NCBI GenBank assembly: GCA_003242685.1
Contig: QGVD01000050.1
Coordinates: forward strand, 1 to 27,605
Source: Pseudomonadota bacterium
Lineage (GTDB): Bacteria; Pseudomonadota; Gammaproteobacteria; Steroidobacterales; Steroidobacteraceae
Direction of reading: 5' to 3'
DNA: 27,605 nt
Under the pieces are notes generated by a model. It ran no database searches. It saw only the letters and a list, made by a program, of their open reading frames with translations, and was not told the origin of the DNA. A program made the position numbers and the translations under genes. Shown piece after piece: positions 7,700 to 15,539 of this stretch; position 1 is the first letter of the stretch, and every line of letters begins with the position of its first letter.

Positions 7700-10300
7700 T
7701 CAGTCTTCCGGTGCGCGGGGAGCCTGCGGCACGTCGCTCGGCGGCGAGGACGACCACACCACGTAGGGCCGCGCGGAGCGCTGCCCGGGGTCGGAAGCGA
7801 CCGGCACGCTCGGCTCGAAGTGCGCGATCGTGCGCGGCGGAGCGTTCTCCGTCGCGACAGGTCCTCCACGGGGCTCCTCGGCGCCCGAAGCCTCGCGGAC
7901 GGGCCTTTCCTGAACCGGCTCGTCATGGCGTGACTCGCCCGCATCGCGCGGTGCTTCACGCTGAGGCTCGGTCCCGCCCGCAGCTTCAGGTGTCGAGTGA
8001 CCGTTCGCCCGGGCGCCGTTACCCGGATCCGTGCCGGTTCGCACCGGTGTCGCATCCTGTCGCGGCGTCTCGGGGCGCGGCGTTTCGGGACGTGGCGCTT
8101 CGGAGGGCGCCGCATCGGAACGCGAGCTCTCGGCTCCGGACGAAGACGCTTCGGGTGCCTGGCTCACCGCGGCTTCCGCGCCTGCCGAAGCTGCCGCGCC
8201 GGCCGTTGCAGCCGCGGCAGCCTCGCGCGAGCCGCCGCCACGACGGCCACGTCGGCGGCTGCGCCGGCTGCGACGTTCTCCGCTGCGCTCCGAAGCGCCC
8301 GCTTCGGCGGGCGTCGAACTCTCTGCCTGTGCTGCCTGGCCCGGCTGAGCCGCAGCGCCATCACGCGCCTGTCCACGCTCGCGTCCGCGTGCCTGCTGCT
8401 CGCGCGAGCGATCGCGCTCGGACTCGGCAGCGCGCTCGCTGCGCGAAGCCTGCGTCGTCTGCTGCGCGGCCTGCTGCCGCTCCGCGCGCGCACGCTCGCG
8501 ACGCCGCTCGCGGCGTTCGCTCTTCTCGCGCTTCGCCGCGCGGTCGGCGCCATTGCCTGCCGCAGCCGGCGCAGGCGCCGCGGGCTGCGGAGGCGTAGCA
8601 GGCTCGCCCACCAGCCAGCGCTTCATCCGCTGCCACACGCCGAGCTTCGGCGGCTCCGGAGGCGCGGCAACGGCGGGCGGTGTCGGGACGGGAGCGGGAG
8701 TCGCCGGCAGCATCGGTGGAACCGCGGGAACCTCGGGCGGCGGGCGCTTCTCCCGCGCGGTGGGATCGGCGATCTCGGGGGCCGCCGGTATGAGGTAACT
8801 GGCCTGCTTGTTCTCCGGCAGCTCCGTCTCGTCGTCGCGGACGCGCTTGATCGAGTACTCCGGCGTCTGCATGTGCGGGTTGGGCACGATCAGCAGATCG
8901 GCGTCGCTCTTGTCCTCGAGCGTGCGCAGCCACTCCCGCTTCTCGTTGATGAGATACGTGGCGACGTCGACCGGCACCTGGGCGACGACGCGCGCGGTGC
9001 GCTCCTTGCGCAGCTCCTCACCGATGAGGCGCAGGATCGCGAGCGCCATGGACTCGACGCTGCGGATGCTGCCGATGCCGACGCAGCGCGGACAGACGAT
9101 GTGGCTCGACTCGCCGAGCGAAGGCCGCAGCCTCTGGCGCGACATCTCGAGGAGCCCGAATCGCGAGAGGCGCCCGATCTGGATACGCGCACGGTCCATC
9201 TTCACCGCCTCGCGCAGCCGCTCCTCGACCTCGCGCTGGTGCTTCTGCGACTCCATGTCGATGAAGTCGATGACGATGAGCCCGCCGATGTCGCGGATGC
9301 GGAGCTGACGCGCGATCTCGTCGGCCGCCTCGAGATTGGTGTTGAAGGCGGTCGTCTCGATGTCGGTGCCCTTCGTCGCGCGCGCGGAGTTGATGTCGAT
9401 CGAGACGAGCGCCTCGGTGTAGTCGATGACGATGCTGCCGCCGGACGGGAGCTGCACCTTGTGCGCGTACGCCGACTCGATCTGGCTCTCGATCTGGAAG
9501 CGGGTGAAGAGGGGAATGTCGTCCGTGTAGAGCTTCAGCCGCCGCTGGACCTCGGCCGGCATGAAGCGCTGCATGTACTCCTTTGCCCTCTCGTACGCGG
9601 CCACGTCGTCGACCAGGATCTCGCCCACGTCGTCCGACAGGTAGTCGCGCAGGGCGCGCGTGACGGCATCGCTCTCACGGTAGACCAGGAACGGCGCGGG
9701 ACGCTCCTTGGCGGCCGCGGCGATCTGCTCCCACTGGGCACGCAGATTGTCGAGGTCCCACTGCAGCTCCTCGACCGTGCGGCCGACTCCGGCCGTGCGC
9801 ACGATCGCTCCCATGCCTTTGGGGATCTTGAGCTGACTCATCACCTCGCGCATCTGATCGCGCTCCTCGCCCTCGATGCGGCGGGAGACGCCCCCGGCGC
9901 GCGGGTTGTTCGGCATCAGGACGAGGAAGCGCCCGGCGAGGCTGATGAACGTCGTGAGGGCTGCGCCCTTGGTGCCGCGCTCCTCCTTCTCGACCTGGAC
10001 GATGAGCTCCTGACCTTCCTGCAGGAGCTCACGGATGTTCATCTTCCCGCCCTGAGGCTGCTGGCGGAAGTACTCGCGGGAGATCTCCTTGAGCGGCAGG
10101 AACCCGTGACGGGGAGCGCCGTAGTCGACGAAGCACGCCTCGAGAGAGGGCTCGATCCGGGAAATGCGACCTTTGTAGACGTTGGCTTTCTTCTGTTCCT
10201 TGGAGGGTATCTCGATGCTCAGATCGTAGAGCTTCTGTCCATCAACCAGAGCGACACGCAACTCTTCCTCTTGAGTTGCATTCACGAGCATTCTTTTCAT
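7700..10300 (-). CDS. rne: Ribonuclease E
   Basis: 866-residue endoribonuclease, the core of the RNA degradosome and of tRNA/rRNA processing at the inner membrane. The N-terminal half is canonical: an S1-like domain from about residue 38, the 5'-sensor/RNase H-like region, then the DNase I-like domain with VSIDINSARATKGTDIE (Asp302) and GGLIVIDFIDM (Asp345), the two catalytic magnesium-binding aspartates. The Zn-link CPRC sits at 403-406. After about residue 500 the protein becomes low-complexity: a Pro-rich linker, Arg/Glu-rich blocks likely to bind RNA, Ala/Ser/Gly-rich and Pro/Glu-rich stretches, and a final segment containing RPYVVWSS. That half is the degradosome scaffold in relatives. 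The ATG at 10300 gives the conserved MKRMLVNATQ start. RNase E rather than RNase G by length. Confidence 0.96.
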   Translation of the reverse strand: MKRMLVNATQEEELRVALVDGQKLYDLSIEIPSKEQKKANVYKGRISRIEPSLEACFVDYGAPRHGFLPLKEISREYFRQQPQGGKMNIRELLQEGQELIVQVEKEERGTKGAALTTFISLAGRFLVLMPNNPRAGGVSRRIEGEERDQMREVMSQLKIPKGMGAIVRTAGVGRTVEELQWDLDNLRAQWEQIAAAAKERPAPFLVYRESDAVTRALRDYLSDDVGEILVDDVAAYERAKEYMQRFMPAEVQRRLKLYTDDIPLFTRFQIESQIESAYAHKVQLPSGGSIVIDYTEALVSIDINSARATKGTDIETTAFNTNLEAADEIARQLRIRDIGGLIVIDFIDMESQKHQREVEERLREAVKMDRARIQIGRLSRFGLLEMSRQRLRPSLGESSHIVCPRCVGIGSIRSVESMALAILRLIGEELRKERTARVVAQVPVDVATYLINEKREWLRTLEDKSDADLLIVPNPHMQTPEYSIKRVRDDETELPENKQASYLIPAAPEIADPTAREKRPPPEVPAVPPMLPATPAPVPTPPAVAAPPEPPKLGVWQRMKRWLVGEPATPPQPAAPAPAAAGNGADRAAKREKSERRERRRERARAERQQAAQQTTQASRSERAAESERDRSREQQARGRERGQARDGAAAQPGQAAQAESSTPAEAGASERSGERRSRRSRRRGRRGGGSREAAAAATAGAAASAGAEAAVSQAPEASSSGAESSRSDAAPSEAPRPETPRPETPRQDATPVRTGTDPGNGARANGHSTPEAAGGTEPQREAPRDAGESRHDEPVQERPVREASGAEEPRGGPVATENAPPRTIAHFEPSVPVASDPGQRSARPYVVWSSSPPSDVPQAPRAPED

Positions 10301-10629
10301 GTGGCCCTACTTTGGAGTTGCGGGCCGACGAGGGTGCAGCGGGAGATCTCGGGCACTGCACGATGCACGCCCGATGAAGGCGGAGATCCCAAGGTTCGGA
10401 CGATGGCGCGTGAATATCGTTCTTCACTCGTAGAGCCCGCCCCTCGGATGGAGGAACGGTGCGCCGGAAATTCCTGGGTCAACTCAACCGACGGTGCGCC
10501 CGGGAGTCACGACTCGACGCAGGCGCCTGACGACCCTGTCGGCCCAAACGCGATGGCCTCGATGTCGAGGACCAACTAACATGCGGCGGCGATGCCGCCA
10601 ACCATTGGCCGTCCACGTACCGTGACGGC
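10301..10629 (-). promoter_or_regulatory. Long rne 5' leader, probable autoregulatory UTR
   Basis: About 330 nt separate the predicted transcription start (near 10629) from the rne ATG. In E. coli the ~360-nt rne leader carries hairpins through which RNase E cleaves and controls its own mRNA; a similar leader here is inferred from length, position and structure. Two hairpins are directly visible: GGCGGC/GCCGCC at 10585-10599 with a 3-nt loop, and CCTCG/CGAGG at 10557-10570. No gene is seen in this stretch on either strand. Confidence 0.5.
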
Positions 10630-10635
10630 GGGCGC

Positions 10636-10665
10636 AGTATACTCCCGAGACCGCTGTAGAAACAA
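10636..10665 (-). promoter_or_regulatory. Sigma70-like promoter for rne
   Basis: On the minus strand TTGTTT (10665-10660) and TATACT (10641-10636) are 18 bp apart. The -10 lies in the palindrome AGTATACT (10636-10643), so the same bases also give a TATACT on the plus strand (10638-10643), suitable for rluC, although no good -35 is visible for that direction. The two genes may share this element. Confidence 0.5.
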
Positions 10666-10685
10666 CGTCTTACGCCGAGGTTGAT

Positions 10686-11693
10686 GTGTCCGAACAACGC
10701 AGCGGTGGCCTGCGCGAGGCCGTCCGGCACGTGCAGGTGACGGAAGAGTACGCAGGGCAGCGTCTGGACAACTTCCTCAAGCGCCTGCTGAACGAGGTTC
10801 CCCGCAGCCACGTTTACCGTCTCGTGCGGCGCGGCGAGGTCCGCGTCAACGGACGGCGCGCGAGCCCCGATCAGCGGTTGCAGGCTCACGACACGGTGCG
10901 TGTGCCTCCCGTTCGCACGGCACCTGCGGCGGGGCCTGCTCGCGTTCCGCCTCAGCTCATCGAGACGGTCCGCAAAGCCATCGTCATGGAGGACGAGCGG
11001 CTGATCGTCATCGACAAGCCCGCAGGCATCGCGGTGCATGGCGGCAGCGGCCTCAGTTTCGGCGTCATCGAGGCGCTGCGTGCCATGCGGCCGCATGAAA
11101 CGCTCGAGCTCGTGCACCGGCTCGACCGTGACACGAGCGGGTGTCTGCTCGTCGCGCGCAAGCCGGGCGCGCTCCGGACCCTGCATGCCCTGCTGCGCGA
11201 AGGTCGATTCGAGAAGCGCTACCTGGTGCTGGTACGAGGCAAGTGGGAGCTCGGCAGGAAGCGCATCGACGTGCCGCTGCGGACGGATATCCGCGTCGGT
11301 GGCGAGAGAACGGTCAAGGCTCATCCTTCGGGAAAACCCGCCGTGACCGAGTTCCGGCCCGTGCAGTTCTTCGGCCGGCGCGCGACGCTCCTCGAGGCCG
11401 ACATCCACACCGGACGCACGCACCAGATCCGCGTGCACGCCGCGCACGCAGGTCATCCGGTCGCAGGCGACGAGAAGTACGGCGACGACGAGTTCAACGC
11501 GTCGATGCGCGAGTTCGGGCTCACGCGCATGTTCCTGCACGCTCACAGCGTGAGTTTCGAATGGCCGCAGGGCGAACCGTTCAGCGTGAACACGCCGCTG
11601 CCGGCCGATCTCTCGGCGGTGCTCGACCGATTGAGCGGTCCGGTCAGGGGAGGGGAAGGCCGGCGCGGCGCAAGGCGTCGGCGAGCCAGATGA
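10686..11693 (+). CDS. rluC: Ribosomal large-subunit pseudouridine synthase RluC
   Basis: 335 residues. RluC modifies 23S rRNA uridines (955, 2504 and 2580 in E. coli). An N-terminal S4 RNA-binding domain (about residues 24-70, AGQRLDNFLKRLL...RRGEVRVNGRR) is followed by the RluA-family catalytic domain with HRLDRDTSG, the nucleophile being Asp147, and later TGRTHQIRVHAAH. The GTG start at 10686 has GAGG at 10677-10680; the overlapping ATG at 10684 is out of frame. It is divergent from rne, the standard gammaproteobacterial arrangement that distinguishes RluC from RluD. The last 50 bp overlap the 3' end of maf on the other strand. Confidence 0.94.
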   Translation: MSEQRSGGLREAVRHVQVTEEYAGQRLDNFLKRLLNEVPRSHVYRLVRRGEVRVNGRRASPDQRLQAHDTVRVPPVRTAPAAGPARVPPQLIETVRKAIVMEDERLIVIDKPAGIAVHGGSGLSFGVIEALRAMRPHETLELVHRLDRDTSGCLLVARKPGALRTLHALLREGRFEKRYLVLVRGKWELGRKRIDVPLRTDIRVGGERTVKAHPSGKPAVTEFRPVQFFGRRATLLEADIHTGRTHQIRVHAAHAGHPVAGDEKYGDDEFNASMREFGLTRMFLHAHSVSFEWPQGEPFSVNTPLPADLSAVLDRLSGPVRGGEGRRGARRRRAR

Positions 11694-12222
11694 GCGGCAG
11701 TCCGACGAGCGCCGTCGGGTCCTGCGTTTCGATTCTCTCGAAGAGCGCGATACCGAGCCCCTCCGACTTGAAGCCGCCGGCGCAATCGAGCGGCCGTTCC
11801 TGCTTCACGTAACGCGCGATCTCGTCGTCCGAGAGGTGGCGGAAAACCACCGACGTGAGATCGACGTGCACGAGCTCGAGTCCGCTCTCGAGCACCACCA
11901 CGGCGCATCCGGTCCAGAACGCCGCTGTGCGCCCGCTGAGCCTCCGGAGCTGGTCCCTGCATCGCTCCTCGTCGCCCGGCTTGTCGAGCACATCCCCATC
12001 GAGGGCAGCGACCTGATCGCTGCCGATCACGACGGTGCGTGGATGGCGCTCGGCAACGGCCCGGGCCTTCGCGAGCGACAGCCGGCGCGCACGTTCCGCA
12101 GGTGCCTCTCCGGCAAGGTGCTCCTCGGCGACGCCGGGCTTCTCGACGCCGAAATCGATGCGGAGCCGCCCGAGGAGCTCCCGCCTGTAGGGCGAGGTGG
12201 ACGCGAGGATCACGGCGCGCAT
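11644..12222 (-). CDS. Maf-family nucleotide pyrophosphatase (YceF-like)
   Basis: 192 residues, normal for Maf. These cytosolic enzymes hydrolyse non-canonical or modified nucleoside triphosphates to monophosphates; the YceF subgroup, encoded next to yceD-rpmF in enterobacteria, prefers m7GTP. Motifs seen: LASTSPYRRELL at the N-terminus, a general-base region VIGSDQVAALDGDVLDKPG, and the LDCAGGFKSEGLG segment with the conserved Lys. Context between rluC and yceD strongly supports the YceF subgroup, though substrate choice cannot be read directly. The stop lies inside the 3' end of rluC, a 50-bp tail-to-tail overlap. Confidence 0.9.
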   Translation of the reverse strand: MRAVILASTSPYRRELLGRLRIDFGVEKPGVAEEHLAGEAPAERARRLSLAKARAVAERHPRTVVIGSDQVAALDGDVLDKPGDEERCRDQLRRLSGRTAAFWTGCAVVVLESGLELVHVDLTSVVFRHLSDDEIARYVKQERPLDCAGGFKSEGLGIALFERIETQDPTALVGLPLIWLADALRRAGLPLP

Positions 12223-12272
12223 GGGCGGCCCATTTCGGCTACGAGAAACAAAGGCTTAGACCCAGAAACGCT

Positions 12273-12301
12273 TTGACTTGGAGGGGGCGGCTACCTATTA
12301 T
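12273..12301 (+). promoter_or_regulatory. Strong sigma70 promoter for yceD-rpmF-plsX-fabH
   Basis: TTGACT (12273-12278) and TATTAT (12296-12301) are 17 bp apart, close to consensus and the best promoter in the window. The expected start (about 12308) is only 2-3 nt before the yceD ATG at 12311. The minus strand of the same bases reads TATAAT (12302-12297), but no matching -35 for maf was found. Confidence 0.65.
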
Positions 12302-12310
12302 ACGCGGCCC

Positions 12311-12832
12311 ATGTCCGAGCCCTGGTCGAAGCTGCGTGACGTCGACCTGCTGGCTGACGGGCGGGCGGAATTCGCGATCGATATCCCGCTCGCTTCGTTT
12401 CCGCGATTGACGCCGAAGCTCGCGCGCGCCGAAGGCAGCGCGCGCGGCACTCTGCGGTTCACACGCGAGTTCGGCTTCGCAGTGGCGGACGTCGCGCTCG
12501 ATGCTCTGCTCGAGCTCGTCTGTCAGCGCTGCCTGGGACCTATGGACTGGCCGGTTGCAGCCCGCACGCGCGTTGCGCTGCTCGCGGATCCGGATACCGC
12601 GGACCGCGTGCCGGAGGAAATCGAGACGATGCACGCGCCGGCAGGCCGCACGCGCCTGCTCGACATCGTCGAGGAAGAATTGCTGCTGTCGCTGCCGGTC
12701 GTGGCACTGCACGAACGGGGCGCGTGCGATCCGCCGGAGCACGAGATGCCCGAGCCGGAAGAACGCGAAGCGCAGCAGGATGTGCAGAGACCGTTTGAAC
12801 GGCTGGGCGAGCTGTTGAAACGAGACCAATGA
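12311..12832 (+). CDS. yceD: YceD/DUF177 large ribosomal RNA accumulation protein
   Basis: 173 residues of the DUF177 family, encoded directly upstream of rpmF in most bacteria and needed for normal 23S rRNA accumulation in some. Features seen: ELVCQRCLGPMDWPV (the conserved CxxC), then DIVEEELLLSLPVV and an acidic C-terminal part ending in PFERLGELLKRDQ, all typical. The ATG at 12311 gives a start comparable to homologues; the frame is open 33 bases further up but that part overlaps the promoter. rpmF follows after 30 nt. The mRNA is likely nearly leaderless at this gene. Confidence 0.88.
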   Translation: MSEPWSKLRDVDLLADGRAEFAIDIPLASFPRLTPKLARAEGSARGTLRFTREFGFAVADVALDALLELVCQRCLGPMDWPVAARTRVALLADPDTADRVPEEIETMHAPAGRTRLLDIVEEELLLSLPVVALHERGACDPPEHEMPEPEEREAQQDVQRPFERLGELLKRDQ

Positions 12833-12862
12833 ACCTGAATACGCCCGCTTGAGGAGTTATCG

Positions 12863-13054
12863 ATGGCCGTTCCCCAGAGACGCAAGACCCGATCCAGGCG
12901 GGGCATGCACCGTTCGCACTCAGCGCTCGCGAAGCCGACGCTGTCCGTCGACCCGCAGTCGGGTGAGACGCACCTGCGTCACTGCATCACGCCCGACGGC
13001 TTCTACCGCGGCCGACGCGTGATCGAGAAGCCCGCCGAAGAAGAGCAGGAATAA
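12863..13054 (+). CDS. rpmF: 50S ribosomal protein bL32
   Basis: 63 residues, full length. The N-terminus MAVPQRRKTRSRRGMHRSH and LRHCITPDGFYRGRRVIEK match bL32 of Gammaproteobacteria; the paired zinc-binding cysteines found in some other phyla are absent. Good Shine-Dalgarno GAGGAG at 12851-12856, six bases from the ATG. A short acidic tail (PAEEEQE) extends past the usual end. It lies in the conserved yceD-rpmF-plsX-fabH order. Confidence 0.97.
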   Translation: MAVPQRRKTRSRRGMHRSHSALAKPTLSVDPQSGETHLRHCITPDGFYRGRRVIEKPAEEEQE

Positions 13055-13096
13055 ACCCACCGGGGCCGCCGCGCTCCGTCTGATTCCGCCACGCGC

Positions 13097-14101
13097 GTGC
13101 TCACGATCGCGATCGACGTGATGAGCGGCGATCACGAGCCGCGCGAGCGCGTGGCCGGAGCGCTGCGTGCGCTCGCCGACGACGCGGAGCTGCGCGCGCT
13201 GCTCGTCGGATCCGCCGAACCGATCGAGGCGGCGCTGCGTGGAGCGCCGGCCTCCGTGCGCGCTCGCGTCGAGCACGTGGCGGCAACGGAAATCGTCGCC
13301 ATGGACGAGCCGCCGCGCGAGGCGATCCGGCGCAGGAAGAACTCTTCGATGCGCATCGCGATCGACCTCGTGAAGCAGGGGCGCGCGGCCGCCTGCGTGA
13401 GCGCGGGCAACACGGGTGCGCTCATGGCGATGGCGCACTTCGTCCTCAAGACGCTCGAGAACGTCGAGCGCGCCGCCATCATGTCGGCGATCCCCGCCGC
13501 GCACGGCCACACCCACATGCTCGACCTCGGCGCCAACACCACGGCGACGCCCGAGCAGCTCCGCCAGTTCGCCACCATGGGCGCGATCGTCGCGCGCGAC
13601 GTGCACGGCATCGAGAATCCGCGCGTGGGTCTGCTCAACGTCGGCGTCGAGGACATCAAGGGTCACGCCGTCGTGCAGGCCGCTCATGCGCTGCTCGCCG
13701 CGAGCCCGCTCAACTACGTGGGATTCGTCGAAGGCGATGCGATCTTCTCCGGCGCGGTCGACGTCGTCGTGACGGACGGCTTCACCGGCAACGTGGCCCT
13801 GAAGACGATGGAGGGCCTGGCCGACTTCATCGGCGACCGCCTGCGGCATCACTTCGGCGCCTCCGTGCGCAATCGCATCGCGGGGCTCGTCGCACGGCCG
13901 GTCCTGCGCCGGATCGCGGCGGAGCTCGATCCCCGCCATTACAACGGCGCCTGCATGGTTGGGCTCAAGGGAATCGTGGTAAAAAGCCACGGTCGCGCGG
14001 ACCGCATCGCATTCGCACGCGCGGTGTCGCTCGCTGCGCACGCAGCCCGCAGTGGACTCACCGCACACATCGCACAAGCGCTCGAAACACAGGGGTCTTG
14101 A
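13097..14101 (+). CDS. plsX: Phosphate acyltransferase PlsX
   Basis: 334 residues. PlsX converts acyl-ACP and phosphate to acyl-phosphate for the PlsY route of phospholipid synthesis; it is a peripheral membrane enzyme. N-terminal IAIDVMSGDHEP corresponds to the family's IALDAMGGDxxP; further landmarks are RRKNSSMRIAIDLVK, SAGNTGALMAMA, LLNVGVEDIKGH, VVTDGFTGNVALKTMEG and NGACMVGLKGIVVKSHG. The start is GTG at 13097, chosen from the family N-terminus; no clear Shine-Dalgarno precedes it. Its TGA stop shares one base with the fabH ATG, indicating translational coupling. Confidence 0.94.
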   Translation: MLTIAIDVMSGDHEPRERVAGALRALADDAELRALLVGSAEPIEAALRGAPASVRARVEHVAATEIVAMDEPPREAIRRRKNSSMRIAIDLVKQGRAAACVSAGNTGALMAMAHFVLKTLENVERAAIMSAIPAAHGHTHMLDLGANTTATPEQLRQFATMGAIVARDVHGIENPRVGLLNVGVEDIKGHAVVQAAHALLAASPLNYVGFVEGDAIFSGAVDVVVTDGFTGNVALKTMEGLADFIGDRLRHHFGASVRNRIAGLVARPVLRRIAAELDPRHYNGACMVGLKGIVVKSHGRADRIAFARAVSLAAHAARSGLTAHIAQALETQGS

Positions 14102-15066
14102 TGTACTCGCGCATCGTCGGCACGGGCGCCTATCTGCCCGAGAAGGTTCTCACGAACTTCGATCTCGAGAAGATGATGGACACGAGCGACGCGTGGATCC
14201 GCGAGCGCACCGGGATCGAACGGCGGCACATCGCCGCCGAGGGTGAGACGACCGTCGATCTCGCCGAGCACGCCGCGCGCCGTGCGATCGATGCCGCGGG
14301 CGTGCGTCCCGAGGACATCGATTTCATCGCCTTCGGGACGACGACGCCGGATCTCATCTTCCCGAACTGCGGCGTGCTGCTGCAGCAGCGGCTCGGATGC
14401 TTCGGCTGTCCGGCGTTCAGCGTGGAGACGGCCTGCAGCGGATTCATCTACGCGCTCGCGATCGCCGACAAGTTCGTCCGTGCCGGGGACGCGAAGTGCG
14501 CGCTCGTCGTGGGCGCCGAGACGCTCTCGCGCATCACCGACTGGAGCGACCGTTCGACCGCCGTGCTGTTCGCCGACGGTGCGGGCGCGGTCGTGCTCCG
14601 TCCGTCATCCGAGCCGGGAATTCTCTCCACGCATCTGCACGCCGACGGCAGCTACAAGGATCTCCTGTACTGCAACGGAGGCGTTTCGAGGAACGTCGTC
14701 GATCCGGCCAGGGCGCGCGGGACGATCGCGATGGTGGGCAACGAGGTGTTCAAGATCGCGGTCACGACGCTCGGCAAGGCGGTCGACGAAGCGCTGGCGG
14801 CGAACGGTCTCGACAAGTCGGCCGTCGACTGGCTCGTGCCTCATCAGGCGAACATCCGCATCATCCAGGCGATGGCACGCAAGCTCGACCTGCCGCTCGA
14901 GCGTGTGATCGTGACCGTGAACGAGCACGGCAACACGTCCGCTGCGTCGGTGCCGATGGCGCTCGATGCAGGCGTGCGCGACGGGCGCATCAAGCCGGGT
15001 CAGCTCCTGCTGCTCGAAGCCTTCGGCGGCGGATTCACGTGGGGCTCGGCTCTGGTTCGCCTGTAA
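14101..15066 (+). CDS. fabH: Beta-ketoacyl-ACP synthase III FabH
   Basis: 321 residues. FabH condenses acetyl-CoA with malonyl-ACP to start fatty-acid synthesis. The catalytic triad is complete: Cys112 (SVETACSGFIYAL), His248 (VPHQANIRI) and Asn278 (NEHGNTSAAS). The C-terminal GGGFTWGSALVRL is standard. I chose the ATG at 14101, which overlaps the plsX stop, over the TTG three bases earlier. fabD, fabG and acpP, which usually follow, are absent here; the next gene is a lipoprotein on the opposite strand. Confidence 0.95.
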   Translation: MYSRIVGTGAYLPEKVLTNFDLEKMMDTSDAWIRERTGIERRHIAAEGETTVDLAEHAARRAIDAAGVRPEDIDFIAFGTTTPDLIFPNCGVLLQQRLGCFGCPAFSVETACSGFIYALAIADKFVRAGDAKCALVVGAETLSRITDWSDRSTAVLFADGAGAVVLRPSSEPGILSTHLHADGSYKDLLYCNGGVSRNVVDPARARGTIAMVGNEVFKIAVTTLGKAVDEALAANGLDKSAVDWLVPHQANIRIIQAMARKLDLPLERVIVTVNEHGNTSAASVPMALDAGVRDGRIKPGQLLLLEAFGGGFTWGSALVRL

Positions 15067-15078
15067 CGGGCCGCGCAG

Positions 15079-15108
15079 AAAAAAAGACGCCGCGCGATGC
15101 GCGGCGTC
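15079..15108 (-). terminator. Rho-independent terminator of the lipoprotein gene
   Basis: A perfect 10-bp GC-rich stem (GACGCCGCGC / GCGCGGCGTC, 15086-15108) with a 3-nt loop is followed, on the minus strand, by seven T residues (15085-15079). It lies 28 nt beyond the lipoprotein stop. On the plus strand there is no T-tract, so it is at best a weak stop for fabH. Confidence 0.88.
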
Positions 15109-15136
15109 CCGTCAGAGAGATAGCGGACCTGGCCGC

Positions 15137-15451
15137 TTACTTCGAAACCGAACGCCGGAACATCCGGTCGATCTTCTCGTTCGTCGCGTCGACGCCCGAC
15201 TGCGCAGCCTGGGCGGCAGCCAGCGCCTGATTGGCCGTGCTCTGCGCGCTGCTCGCGGCCTGGCTGGCCGACTGTGCCGCGGCGTTCGCCTGATCAGCAG
15301 CCTGACGAGTCGCCTGGACTTCGGACTCCAGCTTGCTGACCTGCGACTTGAGGTCCGCGATGTCCGCCTGGAGGGGCTTCAGGTCCGTGCAGCCTGCAAG
15401 CCCAACCACGGCTGCCGCGGCAGCCAACTTCACAACGATCGCGCTCTTCAT
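15137..15451 (-). CDS. Lpp/OprI-like alanine-zipper outer-membrane lipoprotein
   Basis: 104 residues. A signal peptide (about residues 1-20) ends in the lipobox LAGC with Cys21, the expected lipidation site; the residue at +2 is not Asp, which suggests outer-membrane sorting. The mature part is a long coiled coil with alanine at heptad core positions (runs such as AANAAAQSASQAASSAQ-like patterns), as in Lpp and Pseudomonas OprI, and the end NEKIDRMFRRSVSK resembles the OprI C-terminus. The terminal Lys could be linked to peptidoglycan. It would tether the outer membrane to the wall. Shine-Dalgarno GAGGA precedes the ATG. It has its own strong terminator, as expected for an abundant protein. 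Confidence 0.85.
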   Translation of the reverse strand: MKSAIVVKLAAAAAVVGLAGCTDLKPLQADIADLKSQVSKLESEVQATRQAADQANAAAQSASQAASSAQSTANQALAAAQAAQSGVDATNEKIDRMFRRSVSK

Positions 15452-15490
15452 ATATTCGTCCTCTTTGGTTTGTTGGTGCGGGAGGTCCCT

Positions 15491-15513
15491 GAAAAAATGC
15501 GAAGCGGGCGCAT
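15491..15513 (-). terminator. Short terminator-like hairpin upstream of the lipoprotein gene
   Basis: On the minus strand ATGCG (15513-15509) pairs with CGCAT (15501-15497) around a 7-nt loop, and the second arm runs directly into six Ts (15497-15492). The stem is short. It may end read-through from the oxidoreductase gene or act as a leader element of the lipoprotein mRNA. Confidence 0.3.
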
Positions 15514-15539
15514 CGGTTCCGCTACGCCCCTTCGCCGCG

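Noticed and set aside
7073..10391. 11-mer CGGAGATCCCA shared between 7073-7083 and 10381-10391
   Set aside because: An 11-bp match within 27 kb is expected by chance, and the two contexts have nothing else in common.
7997..10579. 860-codon open frame on the plus strand opposite rne
   Set aside because: It is antisense to a gene with intact RNase E catalytic motifs. Its product is Arg/Leu/Asp-rich without recognisable domains, as expected for an antisense frame in GC-rich DNA.
15079..15108. This hairpin as the main terminator of fabH
   Set aside because: The A-run precedes the hairpin on the plus strand and no T-run follows, so the polarity fits the minus-strand lipoprotein gene.
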